DNA of 64,000 nucleotides, taken from Mycobacterium syngnathidarum (GTDB lineage Bacteria; Actinomycetota; Actinomycetes; Mycobacteriales; Mycobacteriaceae). The stretch's first letter is position 1, and every line of letters begins with the position of its first letter. Made by a program: the position numbers and the translations under genes. The notes under the pieces are model-generated. The model saw nothing but the letters and a program-made list of their open reading frames with translations. It had not been told where the DNA came from and searched no databases. This document shows, one piece after another, positions 8,079 through 16,884 of this stretch. The DNA is taken from contig NZ_MLCL01000089.1 of assembly GCF_001942625.1 (NCBI RefSeq), positions 62,001 to 126,000 of the forward strand, written 5' to 3'.

Positions 8079-9665
8079 TCATTCATAGGCGCCCTCCAGA
8101 TACCACCGGCGCTGCCGGTAACACAACAGCAGAGCAAGATCACCCCCTTCCCCATCTCCAGAGCCCAGCAGCACCTGGACCCGCGCCGTACGTCCGACCC
8201 CTCGGTTCTCCGGATCCCACCACCGCTCGTCGACCGGCCACGGCCCCGCCCACCAGCACAACCTGCCGTCCCGGCGGCCGGCGCCGGTCAGCTGCGCCGG
8301 ATCGGCGGAGAACAACCCGCGGCTGGTGACCCGCACCGGATTTCCTTGTACATCAAGCAGTTCCACCGGGTCGTCGAGCAACACAGTCGGCGAGGGCTCG
8401 GGCAGCTGACCGGGCCAGGGTTGCCGAGGATCGGCTCGCGGCACCGGCTCATCCCCCAGCGGGGTGAAGGTGATGCGTTCAGCCGGTCCACGCCCGCCGC
8501 TGAGCACCGGGACCTGGACCGCCTCCGGGCCGAGCAGACCCTGAACCCGCAGCAGCGCCCGCCGGGCCCGCAGCCGATCCTCCTCCCCGAGCCCGCCCCA
8601 CAACGGCAACTGCAGCGCCGCCGCCGACACCACCTCCACCGGCCGCAAGCGCAACATGACGAGGGGCGCACTAGGCCGATCAATGGTGCGGCAGTTCAGC
8701 CAGCCGTCCAACTGCCAACGCACCCGATCAGCGGTGGCATCCTCGGTCAGTGGTTCGGCACACCGCCAGACCCGTTCCAGCTCTTCACCGTTGGCGGTTA
8801 CGGCGTGGATGGCCAATCGGGTGCAGCCCACCCCCACCGCCTCCAGATGACGGTGCAGATCACTGGCCAGTGACCGTCCCGCGAAGGCTGCGGCATCCAC
8901 CCGTTCGATCGGCGGGTCACAGTTCATCACCGCGTCGAGTTCAGCGGCCGGATCCCGCCCGGAAGGCCCCCGATCCGGCTCGCCACAGGCGAACCGGTGC
9001 GCCGACACCGCGTCGGCCCCGAACCGGGAGGCAACATCGGTGCGGGACAACTCCGCGAACTGCCCAAGAGTCCGGATACCCATCCGCCACAACAGATCTG
9101 CCAGGTCCTCGCGCCCCGGAGCGGCCAGGGCCGGTTCGGTGGACAGTTGCCGGATCGACAACCCGGACAGAAACCGTGCGTCGGCCCCGGGTTCGACGAT
9201 GCACCCCGCCCGAGCTGCGAAGACCGCTGTGGAAAGCTGATCGGCGATGCCGACCTGACATTCAGCCCCTGCCGCGGCGACAGCATCGATCAATCGTTCT
9301 GCCGCAACCGATTCCGAACCAAAGTACCGTGCCGCGCCGCGGACCGAGAGCACCAGCAGCCCCGGACGCAGCACCTCGGCGCGAGGTACCAGATCGTCGA
9401 CGGCAAGCGTCACGTTCTCGAAATGGCGGGCGTCCCTGGCCGGATCGGCGGTGACGACATGCAGTTGCGGGCACCGGCCCTGAGCCTCGCGGCGGCGCAG
9501 GCCGCGCCGGACCCCGGCTGCGCGTGCCGATGCCGAACAGGCGATCACCCGGTTGGCCAAGGTGACCGCGACCGGCACCGTCGACGTCAGACCTGCCGCC
9601 GTCGCCGCAGCCACCGCCGGCCAGTCCATACACCAGAGAGCCAGCACCCTGGAATCCGCGGGCAT
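8079..9665 (-). CDS. imuB: Y-family polymerase-like protein ImuB
   Basis: 528 residues with Y-family polymerase layout: N-terminal fingers/palm (VLALWCMDWPAVAAA), thumb/helix-hairpin-helix region (DLADLLWRMGIRTLGQFAELS) and C-terminal little-finger region. In place of the acidic catalytic residues of active Y polymerases the palm reads WCMDWPAV, as expected for ImuB. In mycobacteria ImuB is a catalytically inactive adaptor linking ImuA', DnaE2 and the sliding clamp in SOS mutagenesis. A possible clamp-binding QLPLW lies at about residue 355. It starts three bases after imuA', so the two form an operon. Matches Rv3394c. Confidence 0.88.
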   Translation of the reverse strand: MPADSRVLALWCMDWPAVAAATAAGLTSTVPVAVTLANRVIACSASARAAGVRRGLRRREAQGRCPQLHVVTADPARDARHFENVTLAVDDLVPRAEVLRPGLLVLSVRGAARYFGSESVAAERLIDAVAAAGAECQVGIADQLSTAVFAARAGCIVEPGADARFLSGLSIRQLSTEPALAAPGREDLADLLWRMGIRTLGQFAELSRTDVASRFGADAVSAHRFACGEPDRGPSGRDPAAELDAVMNCDPPIERVDAAAFAGRSLASDLHRHLEAVGVGCTRLAIHAVTANGEELERVWRCAEPLTEDATADRVRWQLDGWLNCRTIDRPSAPLVMLRLRPVEVVSAAALQLPLWGGLGEEDRLRARRALLRVQGLLGPEAVQVPVLSGGRGPAERITFTPLGDEPVPRADPRQPWPGQLPEPSPTVLLDDPVELLDVQGNPVRVTSRGLFSADPAQLTGAGRRDGRLCWWAGPWPVDERWWDPENRGVGRTARVQVLLGSGDGEGGDLALLLCYRQRRWYLEGAYE

Positions 9666-9668
9666 GAG

Positions 9669-10376
9669 CTACCCGCCTGCCGCACAAGCCGATCCGACGC
9701 CCCGGCCCCGGGCCCCCATGGCCAGCCGAACCCGGCTGATCCGGCCACGGCCGGGCGTCGGGACGTCCTGACCGGCACCGACCACCTCGTAGCCGGATAC
9801 CCGCGCCTCCAGCCGGGCCGATGCCCCCTGCCAGTCACCGTCGGTGACCAACAGAGTGCAGCCCTTCTGCCGTGCCCGCGCCACCATCACCCGGGCCCGG
9901 CTCGGCGGCACCGAACGCCCACCCAGACCGAGCACCACCAGATCCATCCCGTCCATCAGCACCGAGGCCACCTCAACAGGGTCGGCGCCTGGGTCGGGGA
10001 TCACCGCGAGGCGGCTCAGGTCGGCGCCCATCTCCACCGCGGCCAACAGGCCGACATCGGGTTGGCCGATGATCACCGCATGCCCGCCCCCGGCCGTCAC
10101 CGCCGCCACCATGCCCAGCGACAGCGACCGGGCACCCGCGGCCACCGCGACCGACCCGCGTGGCAGCATCGTCTGCAGGCCCTCCGGGAATGCATCAACC
10201 TGGGTTTCAGGCGACGACAGCAAAGTTTCCGGAGGCGTCGCCACCGCCGGTGACCGGGGCGCTCCGCGATGCACCGGGCCGACCTTGCCCGACACCGAGG
10301 CAATCTTCCGGCGGAGGTGTTCTACCTGTTCAGAGCGGGTAAGCCGACGCATATCAAGCTCTGCCGCAACAGTCAC
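9669..10376 (-). CDS. imuA': ImuA' translesion mutagenesis accessory protein
   Basis: 235 residues of the RecA/SulA-like mycobacterial ImuA' family: an N-terminal helix ([15 protein letters not shown]), a RecA-like core ([20 protein letters not shown], replacing a true Walker A) and an Ala/Gly-rich C-terminus. Works with ImuB and DnaE2 in damage-induced mutagenesis. A LexA-type box lies about 40 bases upstream. A second ATG eight codons in is possible. Matches Rv3395c in size and place. dnaE2 itself is not in the window. Confidence 0.83.
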   Translation of the reverse strand: MTVAAELDMRRLTRSEQVEHLRRKIASVSGKVGPVHRGAPRSPAVATPPETLLSSPETQVDAFPEGLQTMLPRGSVAVAAGARSLSLGMVAAVTAGGGHAVIIGQPDVGLLAAVEMGADLSRLAVIPDPGADPVEVASVLMDGMDLVVLGLGGRSVPPSRARVMVARARQKGCTLLVTDGDWQGASARLEARVSGYEVVGAGQDVPTPGRGRISRVRLAMGARGRGVGSACAAGG

Positions 10377-10412
10377 AACAACACCTCCCGCACCATTCGC
10401 AACCCAGCATGT

Positions 10413-10428
10413 TCGAATATATGTTCGA
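10413..10428 (-). promoter_or_regulatory. SOS box (LexA site) of imuA'-imuB
   Basis: Read on the minus strand the site is TCGAACATATATTCGA, one base from the mycobacterial SOS consensus TCGAAC-N4-GTTCGA. It lies about 40 bases upstream of imuA', consistent with LexA repression and DNA-damage induction known for this operon in mycobacteria. Confidence 0.85.
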
Positions 10429-10645
10429 TGGCTCGAGTAAACACCTACGCTCCGACAGCGTCAAGCCGCGGGCGACGGCCACCGACGCGGGAAGCCGCAC
10501 CGCCGGCGATGGTTCTGCGACCGCGCGGACCTTCGGTTAGAGTTCCGATCACCAGAACCCGCTTCGGGATGGGGCTGGGCCACGATTTGCGTTGCAAGTA
10601 GTGGGAATCCACCGCGATTCGCCGAAGGCCAGCTCTGTAACAGCA

Positions 10646-10664
10646 CGGGGGACAGTGAGGACAA
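10646..10664 (+). repeat. Duplicated leader segment, copy 1
   Basis: The sequence CGGGGGACAGTGAGGACAA just upstream of the first lipoprotein start recurs almost unchanged before the second lipoprotein gene. It contains the purine-rich ribosome-binding region (GAGGACAA). The 292 bases between imuA' and this gene otherwise hold only the SOS box and a possible -10 (TAGAGT at 10538). Confidence 0.6.
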
Positions 10665-10668
10665 CAAC

Positions 10669-10950
10669 ATGAAGTCTGGGCAGTTGACTCGTCGGCTCAC
10701 CGTCATCGCGGGCGGCGCGGCAGTCATCGGGATGATCTCGTTCACCGCCGCGTGCGGTACCGAGGAGGAGGGCCCCGAGACCACCACACCGACCACCACG
10801 ACGACGACCACAACCACCACGCCGGCCACCCCTGCTCCACCGCCATCGGTCGAACCGACCGAGAAGTCGATCAACCCCACCGGCGGCAATCTCTTCACAC
10901 CCGGCGTGAAGGCACCGCCTGCACCGACCGCCATCCCCGGCGACAACTGA
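10669..10950 (+). CDS. Thr-rich small lipoprotein, copy 1
   Basis: 93 residues. A positively charged N-terminus and hydrophobic signal (about residues 10-28) end in FTAACGTE, a near-consensus lipobox with Cys29 as the likely acylated residue. A low-complexity Pro/Thr linker follows, including a run of consecutive Thr, then a short conserved tail (TEKSINPTGGNLFTPGVKAPPAP). The protein at 14648 has the same length, layout and tail, so these are paralogues. No function is recognised; position before a secreted peptidase suggests an envelope role. The Thr run and the CAC/ACC codons behind it are low complexity, not a CRISPR. Confidence 0.75.
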   Translation: MKSGQLTRRLTVIAGGAAVIGMISFTAACGTEEEGPETTTPTTTTTTTTTTPATPAPPPSVEPTEKSINPTGGNLFTPGVKAPPAPTAIPGDN

Positions 10951-10981
10951 ACGCGGAGCACAGAAAGTCGGTCGTTCACCC

Positions 10982-12613
10982 ATGACCGGGATGAACATCG
11001 CCGCTGGGCGGACGCTACTGGTTCTGATCCTGTTCAGCGCCCTGCTGGTGTCTGACCTGCGGGCCACTCCGGCCACGGGTGACCGGGCGTACGGGTCCGC
11101 TCAGATAAGCGGCCCGTACGCCCATCTGCTGTCCGACTCAACCGATCTCGGCCCCGCCGACAACGGTTCGGCGCAACTCACCATGACGCTGCACGGTGCC
11201 GCTCGGCCGGCGGCCCTGTTCGAGTGGGCCGAGCAGCACGCACTGTCGGTCCGCTGGCGACCCGGTGACGCCTGGGCGATCACCGAAGGCCGATCCCCCG
11301 ACATGGCAACCGCTTTCGGCGTGGACATCCACGACTACCGGGGGCGGCGCGGTCAGGAGTTCTATGCCTCACCGCAACAGCCTTCGGTGCCCGGGCCACT
11401 GGCCGCAGACGTCAGCGAGGTCGGCCGGATCCTGGGCTACACGCCACACCGGATGTCACTGCCGGACCTGCGGAACCTGCCCACCGATGTTCCGGACCAG
11501 GGATTGACGCCACAGGGAGTGCTCAACACCTACAACCTCGCCGATCTGGCCAAACAGGGATTCACCGGCAAGGGCACCACCATCGTGTTCTTCGCGTTCG
11601 ACGGATTCGATCAGTCCGATCTGGACACGTTCGCCACCACCTTCGGCCTGCCCAGGTTCACACCCGCGGTGGTCGGCGGGCAACCGAGTGCACCGCGGGG
11701 TGAGACCACCATGGATCTGCAGGTCGCCCATGCCATCGCCCCGGATGCGCAGAAGGTCGTGGTCAATGCCCGGCCGACCGTCGAGGGTGACGGTGCCTAC
11801 GAGAAGATCGGGAAGATGCTCGAGTCCGCCGACCGGCAGTTCCCCGGTGCGGTGTGGAGCTTCTCGATCGGGTGGGGCTGCGACAAGCTGATCACCGCGG
11901 CCGATCTCGCCCCCGTCCGCTCGGCGCTGGCCACCGCACACACCCACGGCACCACGGCATTCAATGCCAGCGGCGACCTGGCCGGCTTGGAATGCAAAGG
12001 CGGACAAGACTGGTCGTCGGCACCCAGCGAAGACGACATCGGCCTGGACTCGGTGGCCTCCCTGCCGGAGATGACCGACGTCGGCGGCACCACACTGTCC
12101 ACCGACGCCGACGGCGACTGGTTGGCCGAACAGGCCTGGTTCGACGTCCCGCTGTCACAAGGCACCGGCGGCGGGGTTTCGTCGCTGTTCGACCGACCGG
12201 GCTGGCAGCGCGGGCTGTCCGCACCCGGTAGTACCGAAGCCGGTGGCGACCAGAAGCGGCTGACCCCAGACATCTCGGCGGTCGCCGACCCGTTCACCGG
12301 CGTGAAGATCGTTCTGAACGGCCAGGTCCTGGTCGGCGGCGGCACCTCGCAGTCCGCGCCGCTGTGGGCTGCGATGGCCGCGGTGATGAACCAGTACCTG
12401 ACCGCCAACGGTGGGCGCGCACTCGGCGATCTCAATCCGATGCTGTACCGCGTCGCCAAGGGTGCACCGCTGCCGGCATTCCGCGACGTCACCCTCGGGG
12501 GCAACGCGGTGGCCAGCGCCGCACCCGGCTACGACATGGTGACCGGGCTGGGCACGCCCAACGTAGAGAACCTCGTCAAGAATCTCCTCGTGCTGCAGAA
12601 GGCGAACCGATGA
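10982..12613 (+). CDS. Secreted S53 (sedolisin/kumamolisin) peptidase
   Basis: 543 residues: an N-terminal hydrophobic signal (TLLVLILFSALLVSDLRA), a pro-kumamolisin domain (about 30-170) and an S53 catalytic domain. The Glu/Asp pair is in GETTMDLQVAHAIAPD (near residue 241) and the nucleophile is Ser456 in GGGTSQSAP. The C-terminal FRDVTLGGN and YDMVTGLGTPN segments match the family calcium site. It should act as an acid-tuned serine-carboxyl endopeptidase outside the membrane after self-cleavage. Its stop overlaps the next start (ATGA), coupling it to the zinc-ribbon membrane protein. No peptidase accompanies the second copy of the module. Confidence 0.88.
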   Translation: MTGMNIAAGRTLLVLILFSALLVSDLRATPATGDRAYGSAQISGPYAHLLSDSTDLGPADNGSAQLTMTLHGAARPAALFEWAEQHALSVRWRPGDAWAITEGRSPDMATAFGVDIHDYRGRRGQEFYASPQQPSVPGPLAADVSEVGRILGYTPHRMSLPDLRNLPTDVPDQGLTPQGVLNTYNLADLAKQGFTGKGTTIVFFAFDGFDQSDLDTFATTFGLPRFTPAVVGGQPSAPRGETTMDLQVAHAIAPDAQKVVVNARPTVEGDGAYEKIGKMLESADRQFPGAVWSFSIGWGCDKLITAADLAPVRSALATAHTHGTTAFNASGDLAGLECKGGQDWSSAPSEDDIGLDSVASLPEMTDVGGTTLSTDADGDWLAEQAWFDVPLSQGTGGGVSSLFDRPGWQRGLSAPGSTEAGGDQKRLTPDISAVADPFTGVKIVLNGQVLVGGGTSQSAPLWAAMAAVMNQYLTANGGRALGDLNPMLYRVAKGAPLPAFRDVTLGGNAVASAAPGYDMVTGLGTPNVENLVKNLLVLQKANR

Positions 12614-13818
12614 CCGACACGCCTGAGGGCAACGACGTCCCGACCACCGAGTGTCGCGTCTGCAAGGTCGACGTGCCCGACGGCAAGTACTGCGGCCTGT
12701 GCGGGGTGCCGATCGACAAGGAGCAAGGAGACGGGCCGGAATGGTTGCGCCTCAGTGCATCCTGCGTCGCCCCCGACGAACATCTGCTGCGCCCGTCGAT
12801 CACCAGCTCGCTGTTCCCTCACCTGTCGGATCGATCTCGCACCCCGTTCCGCATCGCGATGCTGATCCTGCTCGCCGCGTTGGTGTCGTGTGCGCTGTTG
12901 CGCCTGCCCGCGGCCCTGATCGCTGTTGCGGCGCTGGGGCTTCCGTTGCTCTTCCTGATTTATCTCTACGAGTCCGATGCCTTCCGGGACCTGCACCGCG
13001 CCAACCTGGCGCTGACCGTCGTCCTGGGAATCGCGCTGGGCGTGGGATGGGTGCTGCTCACCGGCCACGTCATGGCCAAGTCCTACGGCGTCCCGCTCGG
13101 GACCGGGGTGACCGGAACCCGGATCGTGCGCAACGGCCTGGGCATTCCACTGGGCGGTGCCGTCCTCATGCTGGTACCCGCGGTGGCGGTCCGGATGCTG
13201 CGGCCGGCGAGCCGGGAATCCTTGGACGGCTTCATGATCGGCGCTCTCGGCGCAACGGCCTTCACCGCGGCGGCCACGCTGACCCGGCTGGCCCCGCAGT
13301 TGACCACCGGAATGATCGCGCACAACCGCCCGCTGTCCGGGCTACTCGTGGAAGCCGGGATTCGTGGTATCGCAGTACCGTTGACCGCGGCGTCCATCGG
13401 AGGCCTGGTCGGTGCGGCGTTGTGGTTCACCCGCCCTCCCACCAAGGCCGACAAACACGTCGGTTACGTCCGGCTCGTGATGTTCTCCTGCGCGTTGGCC
13501 GTGCTGATCATCTACACGGCACTGGGTTTGGTCGACGTGGCCCGTATCCCCCAGTGGGTCCAGTTGACCGTGCACATCACGGTTGCGTTGCTGGCAATCT
13601 TGGCACTGCGCGTCGGCCTGCATCTGGCGCTGCTGCACGAGGCCCAGGACGAGATCGCTTCCGACAAACCCATCTTCTGTCCACGCTGCGGCCACATCGT
13701 GCCCGACATGTCGTTCTGTCCCCACTGCGGCGCAGCCACCCACGCATCATCACGCACGTCCCGAGAAGAACGTCGCGAACACCGACCTGTCCGTGACCCG
13801 GGGCCGGGCGCCGAATGA
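12610..13818 (+). CDS. Zinc-ribbon multi-pass membrane protein, copy 1
   Basis: 402 residues. Two zinc ribbons bracket a membrane core: Cys15/18/28/31 at the N-terminus and Cys357/360/370/373 (FCPRCGHIVPDMSFCPHCG) near the C-terminus. Between them are about eight hydrophobic helices (for example RIAMLILLAALVSCALLRLPAALIAV), with a conserved HLLRPSITSSLFPHL segment before the first helix. Both ribbons should face the cytosol if the helix number is even. The start overlaps the peptidase stop by four bases and its own stop overlaps the next start likewise. No recognised function; it is paralogous to the N-terminal 400 residues of the protein at 14970. Confidence 0.78.
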   Translation: MTDTPEGNDVPTTECRVCKVDVPDGKYCGLCGVPIDKEQGDGPEWLRLSASCVAPDEHLLRPSITSSLFPHLSDRSRTPFRIAMLILLAALVSCALLRLPAALIAVAALGLPLLFLIYLYESDAFRDLHRANLALTVVLGIALGVGWVLLTGHVMAKSYGVPLGTGVTGTRIVRNGLGIPLGGAVLMLVPAVAVRMLRPASRESLDGFMIGALGATAFTAAATLTRLAPQLTTGMIAHNRPLSGLLVEAGIRGIAVPLTAASIGGLVGAALWFTRPPTKADKHVGYVRLVMFSCALAVLIIYTALGLVDVARIPQWVQLTVHITVALLAILALRVGLHLALLHEAQDEIASDKPIFCPRCGHIVPDMSFCPHCGAATHASSRTSREERREHRPVRDPGPGAE

Positions 13819-14534
13819 ACACGTTTTTCCCCGGATACGCGGTACCCATCTCGACAGGCAGAACCCGGGCCATCCGTGGATCCTCAGCGCTGAAAATGCT
13901 GACCGTCCTGGTTGCCGGAATCGCCCTGGTGGCCGGGATACTGGCCTGGGTCTCCCACACGACGAGCCAACCCCCGGCCCGCTACATGTGTCCGCCGGAT
14001 TGCGGGCAGCCGCCGACCGGGCAGGCCGTGGCGATCAATCCCGTCTTCACCGCGCCCGACGGGAGCTTCTCGGTCTCCTATCCGGTGGCTTCCTCGGCGT
14101 ACAAGGTCACCACCAACCCGACCGGTGTCACCGCCGAGTTCCAGGCCGGTGATGGCGGCATGCTGCAGTTGTTCAGCGAGCGGGCCGGTGGGCGCAACCC
14201 CGAGGACATCGCCAATTCCCTGGTCGAGAAGAGCTTTCCGGATACCAGGACCGCTTACACCATCCCCAACGCGATGGTCGGCTACCACCCGGGTTTCGGC
14301 CTGGTCGCCGATTGCTGGCCTCAGGGCGCGACGAGCAACTACATGAGGATGCGGGTCCTGGTGTTGGTCGCGGTCAAAGACGACCTCGCGCTGGTCGCGT
14401 CAGCCATCGGGCCGTACCGGGAATTCGGGCCTGGCTCCGGCGCCAGTAAACCCTCGGGGGCCAACCTGCAGTTGGCCCTGGACATGGGTAAATACGTCAA
14501 CAGCTTCCGTTGGCGCGGCGATCCCAGTCGCTGA
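13815..14534 (+). CDS. Membrane-anchored exported protein with CPPDCG motif, copy 1
   Basis: 239 residues. One N-terminal transmembrane anchor (LKMLTVLVAGIALVAGILAWV, about 32-52) is followed by an exported domain that opens RYMCPPDCGQPP and continues with NPVFTAPDGSFSVSYP, PNAMVGYHPG and a C-terminal LALDMGKYVNSFRWRGDP. The same domain forms the C-terminus of the fused paralogue at 14970, with nearly identical ending. Two Cys in CPPDCG could form a disulfide outside the membrane. ATGA overlap with the membrane protein gene implies stoichiometric expression. No function recognised. Confidence 0.75.
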   Translation: MNTFFPGYAVPISTGRTRAIRGSSALKMLTVLVAGIALVAGILAWVSHTTSQPPARYMCPPDCGQPPTGQAVAINPVFTAPDGSFSVSYPVASSAYKVTTNPTGVTAEFQAGDGGMLQLFSERAGGRNPEDIANSLVEKSFPDTRTAYTIPNAMVGYHPGFGLVADCWPQGATSNYMRMRVLVLVAVKDDLALVASAIGPYREFGPGSGASKPSGANLQLALDMGKYVNSFRWRGDPSR

Positions 14535-14625
14535 GCCTGAAACTCGCAATTGACGCCCACGCCGGGGCGCGCCGGGTTAGGGTTTGCTACCAGTTCGATT
14601 CGGCTGCCATGTCCGAATCACCCGG

Positions 14626-14644
14626 CGGGGGACAGTTAGGACAA
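14626..14644 (+). repeat. Duplicated leader segment, copy 2
   Basis: CGGGGGACAGTTAGGACAA differs by one base from the leader at 10646 and occupies the same place before the second lipoprotein start. This marks the duplication as including upstream DNA and not only coding sequence. Confidence 0.6.
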
Positions 14645-14647
14645 ACC

Positions 14648-14929
14648 ATGAGGTCACGCACATCAGCTCGTCGCCTCGCAGTCGGTGCGGCCTCCGCTGC
14701 GATCATCGGGATGGTCGGGCTCAGCGCTTGCGGTACGGGCGAAAAGGCGCCCGAGACCACGAGCCCGACTCCGACTACCACCACGACGACCACAACGGCA
14801 CCGCCGCCCGCTGCCCCCACCGAGAAGCAGGTGACCCCGGGCGGCGCCAACAGCTTTACGCCCACCCACGTGGGACCGGCGGCGCCACCCACTGGGCGGC
14901 ACGGGATCGGCAGCCCCCACCGGCAATAG
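14648..14929 (+). CDS. Thr-rich small lipoprotein, copy 2
   Basis: 93 residues, the same length as its paralogue at 10669. The signal ends in GLSACGTG, a clean lipobox with Cys at about position 30, followed by a Pro/Thr linker and the shared tail TEKQVTPGGANSFTPTHVGP. The start was chosen at MRSRTSARR because of the conserved leader and because upstream codons lack signal-peptide character. It probably opens the second module operon. Function unknown. Confidence 0.73.
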   Translation: MRSRTSARRLAVGAASAAIIGMVGLSACGTGEKAPETTSPTPTTTTTTTTAPPPAAPTEKQVTPGGANSFTPTHVGPAAPPTGRHGIGSPHRQ

Positions 14930-14969
14930 CGCTCGGACAGCGGCCGCCGACTTCGCGGCCATCCATGCC

Positions 14970-16781
14970 ATGAGCTCCGGAACGGGCCCCGACGACCCCG
15001 ACGACACAGTGCGAACCACCGCGTGCCCGCGATGCCGGGCCCAGGTTGCGGCACAAGAGTTCTGCGGCCGGTGCGGTACACATCTGGACGCACAGGGCGA
15101 TGAGCCCGGGTGGTTGCGGATCCGCGCATACTGCGCAGGCCGCGAGCACCTGCTGCGGCCGTCGGTGGTCAGTTCGCTGTTCCCGCAGCTGCCGCGACAT
15201 TCGCGCGCGCTGTTCCGCCTGGCCATAGCGGTGCTGGTGGTCGCGGTGGTCGCCTGCGCACTCTTGCGATTACCCGCCGCGATGAACGCGCTCGCTGCAT
15301 TCGGAGTGCCGCTGTTGTTCGTCGCATACCTCCGTCGAACCGCTGCCTCACAAGACATTCCAGCGCGCACGTTGCTGCTGACCGCTGTCCTGGGCGCTGG
15401 ACTGGGCGTCGCTTGGACACTAATGACGGCGACCACGGTGGCCCGCGAGTACGACATGCCGATGGGTGTCGCCGTCCCACCGTTGCGGATCCTGCGGGAC
15501 GGCCTCGGCGTCCCACTCGGCGCGATGCTGTTGATGCTGGCCCCGGTCATCGCGATCGGTCTGTTCGCACCGCGCGCACGGGAGTCCTTGGGCGGCTTCA
15601 CAATCGGTGCACTCGGTGCGCTTGCCTTCACTGCGACCGCCACACTCGGCCGGTTGGCTCCGCAGTTCGACGACGGGTTGGTCGACCACGACCGGCCGCT
15701 GACCGGGCTGTTGGTCCAGGCCGGGATCCAGGGCGTGGCGGTGCCGTTGACCGCAGGGGCCGCCGGCGCGCTCGTCGGTGTCGCGCTGTGGTTCACGCCG
15801 GCGGCGGCCACCGCGCAGCCGAAGCGAGTACGCACGGCCGTGACACTGACGGCCGCAGCCGTTCCTGCCGGCTATGCGATTCTCGGTCTGATCGATGTAG
15901 CGCCGGTCTCTCAGATATTGGTGCTGGCAGTGCATCTGGCGGTGATGGCGCTGGCGATGCTCGCACTGCGCATCAGCGTGCAGCTCGCATTGCTCTACGA
16001 AACCCGTGACGCCGTTCAGACCGACGGATCGCTGGTGTGCCCACAATGCGACCAGTCCGTTCCCGATACGACGTTCTGCCCCAACTGTGGAGTCGCGATC
16101 CACACGTTGCCGCCGCCGGTGCACCGGGCCGACGACCGCCGGATGCTGGAGCTATGGGGTGCCGCCGTCGTGTTGCCGGCCGCAGGTCTCGTCGGGGTGT
16201 CGGCCTTGGCCAGCCCCGCACCTGCTCGCTACATCTGCCCGCCCGACTGTGGCCGTCCGCCGACGTTCGAGCCCGTGGCGACGAATCCCCGCTTCAACGC
16301 TCCGGACGGCGGGTTCTCGGTCGCCTTCCCCGCCACCGGCGCGGCCTACACGGTCACCACCGCCAACGACGGTGTGACGGCGGATTTCCTCGCCGGTGAC
16401 GGCGGCACCATGCAACTCATCGGCAAGCCGGCAGCCGGACGGACCCCGAAGGAGGTCGCCACGGCCCTGATCGCGGACACCTACCCCGACGCCGACATGG
16501 ACTACGAGATCCCGAATGCCATGGTCGGCTACCAGCCGGGGTACGGGATGGTTCTCGACAGCTGGCCGCAGAACGCCACCGGCGAGTACATGCGGTTGCG
16601 GGTGGTCATCCTCACGGCCGTCAAGAACGACCTGGCGCTGATCGCCGTCGCTACCGGGCCGTATCACGCGTACGGCCCTGATTTCGGTCCGGGAATCCCG
16701 TCCGGGGCCAATTTGGACCTTGCCTTGGACATGGGCAAGTACGTCAACAGTTTTCGTTGGCGTGGAGACCCGGCCCGCTGA
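14970..16781 (+). CDS. Fused zinc-ribbon membrane protein plus exported CPPDCG domain, copy 2
   Basis: 603 residues joining what copy 1 encodes as two genes. Residues 1-375 reproduce the zinc-ribbon membrane protein: Cys19/22/32/35, the HLLRPSVVSSLFPQL segment, about eight helices, then VCPQCDQSVPDTTFCPNCG. A short linker and an extra helix (LWGAAVVLPAAGLVGVSALA) lead to RYICPPDCGRPP and the exported domain ending LALDMGKYVNSFRWRGDPAR. The fusion confirms that the two copy-1 proteins act together, one threading the membrane and one outside. Nothing suggests a frameshift in either copy, so a true fission or fusion occurred. Function unknown. Confidence 0.8.
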   Translation: MSSGTGPDDPDDTVRTTACPRCRAQVAAQEFCGRCGTHLDAQGDEPGWLRIRAYCAGREHLLRPSVVSSLFPQLPRHSRALFRLAIAVLVVAVVACALLRLPAAMNALAAFGVPLLFVAYLRRTAASQDIPARTLLLTAVLGAGLGVAWTLMTATTVAREYDMPMGVAVPPLRILRDGLGVPLGAMLLMLAPVIAIGLFAPRARESLGGFTIGALGALAFTATATLGRLAPQFDDGLVDHDRPLTGLLVQAGIQGVAVPLTAGAAGALVGVALWFTPAAATAQPKRVRTAVTLTAAAVPAGYAILGLIDVAPVSQILVLAVHLAVMALAMLALRISVQLALLYETRDAVQTDGSLVCPQCDQSVPDTTFCPNCGVAIHTLPPPVHRADDRRMLELWGAAVVLPAAGLVGVSALASPAPARYICPPDCGRPPTFEPVATNPRFNAPDGGFSVAFPATGAAYTVTTANDGVTADFLAGDGGTMQLIGKPAAGRTPKEVATALIADTYPDADMDYEIPNAMVGYQPGYGMVLDSWPQNATGEYMRLRVVILTAVKNDLALIAVATGPYHAYGPDFGPGIPSGANLDLALDMGKYVNSFRWRGDPAR

Positions 16782-16816
16782 CCCGGGGCGGGTCGATCGA
16801 TGTTCATCCATCGACG

Positions 16817-16844
16817 ATTGGTGACATTGACAAATGTCATCAAT
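16817..16844. promoter_or_regulatory. Palindromic operator over the -35 box of the lipase-monooxygenase operon
   Basis: An inverted repeat with outer arms ATTG/CAAT and inner arms TGACATT/AATGTCA around GACA, with one unpaired position per side. The centre contains TTGACA (16827), which with TGTACT 18 bases further (16851) makes a sigma-A-like promoter. A repressor bound here would block -35 recognition. The MerR-type regulator closing the operon is the obvious candidate, by inference. Confidence 0.6.
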
Positions 16845-16884
16845 TGCTGGTGTACTCCTTCCACGCTTCAACGAGGAGGCCCTC

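Noticed and set aside
10780..10830. Repeated ACC/ACG triplets that look like a short tandem repeat or CRISPR-like array
   Set aside because: Codes the poly-Thr linker of the lipoprotein; no spacers.
14550..14583. TTGACG with TAGGGT as promoter for the second lipoprotein
   Set aside because: Spacing of 22 bases is too long for a sigma-A-type promoter; the equivalent -35 is not seen before copy 1.
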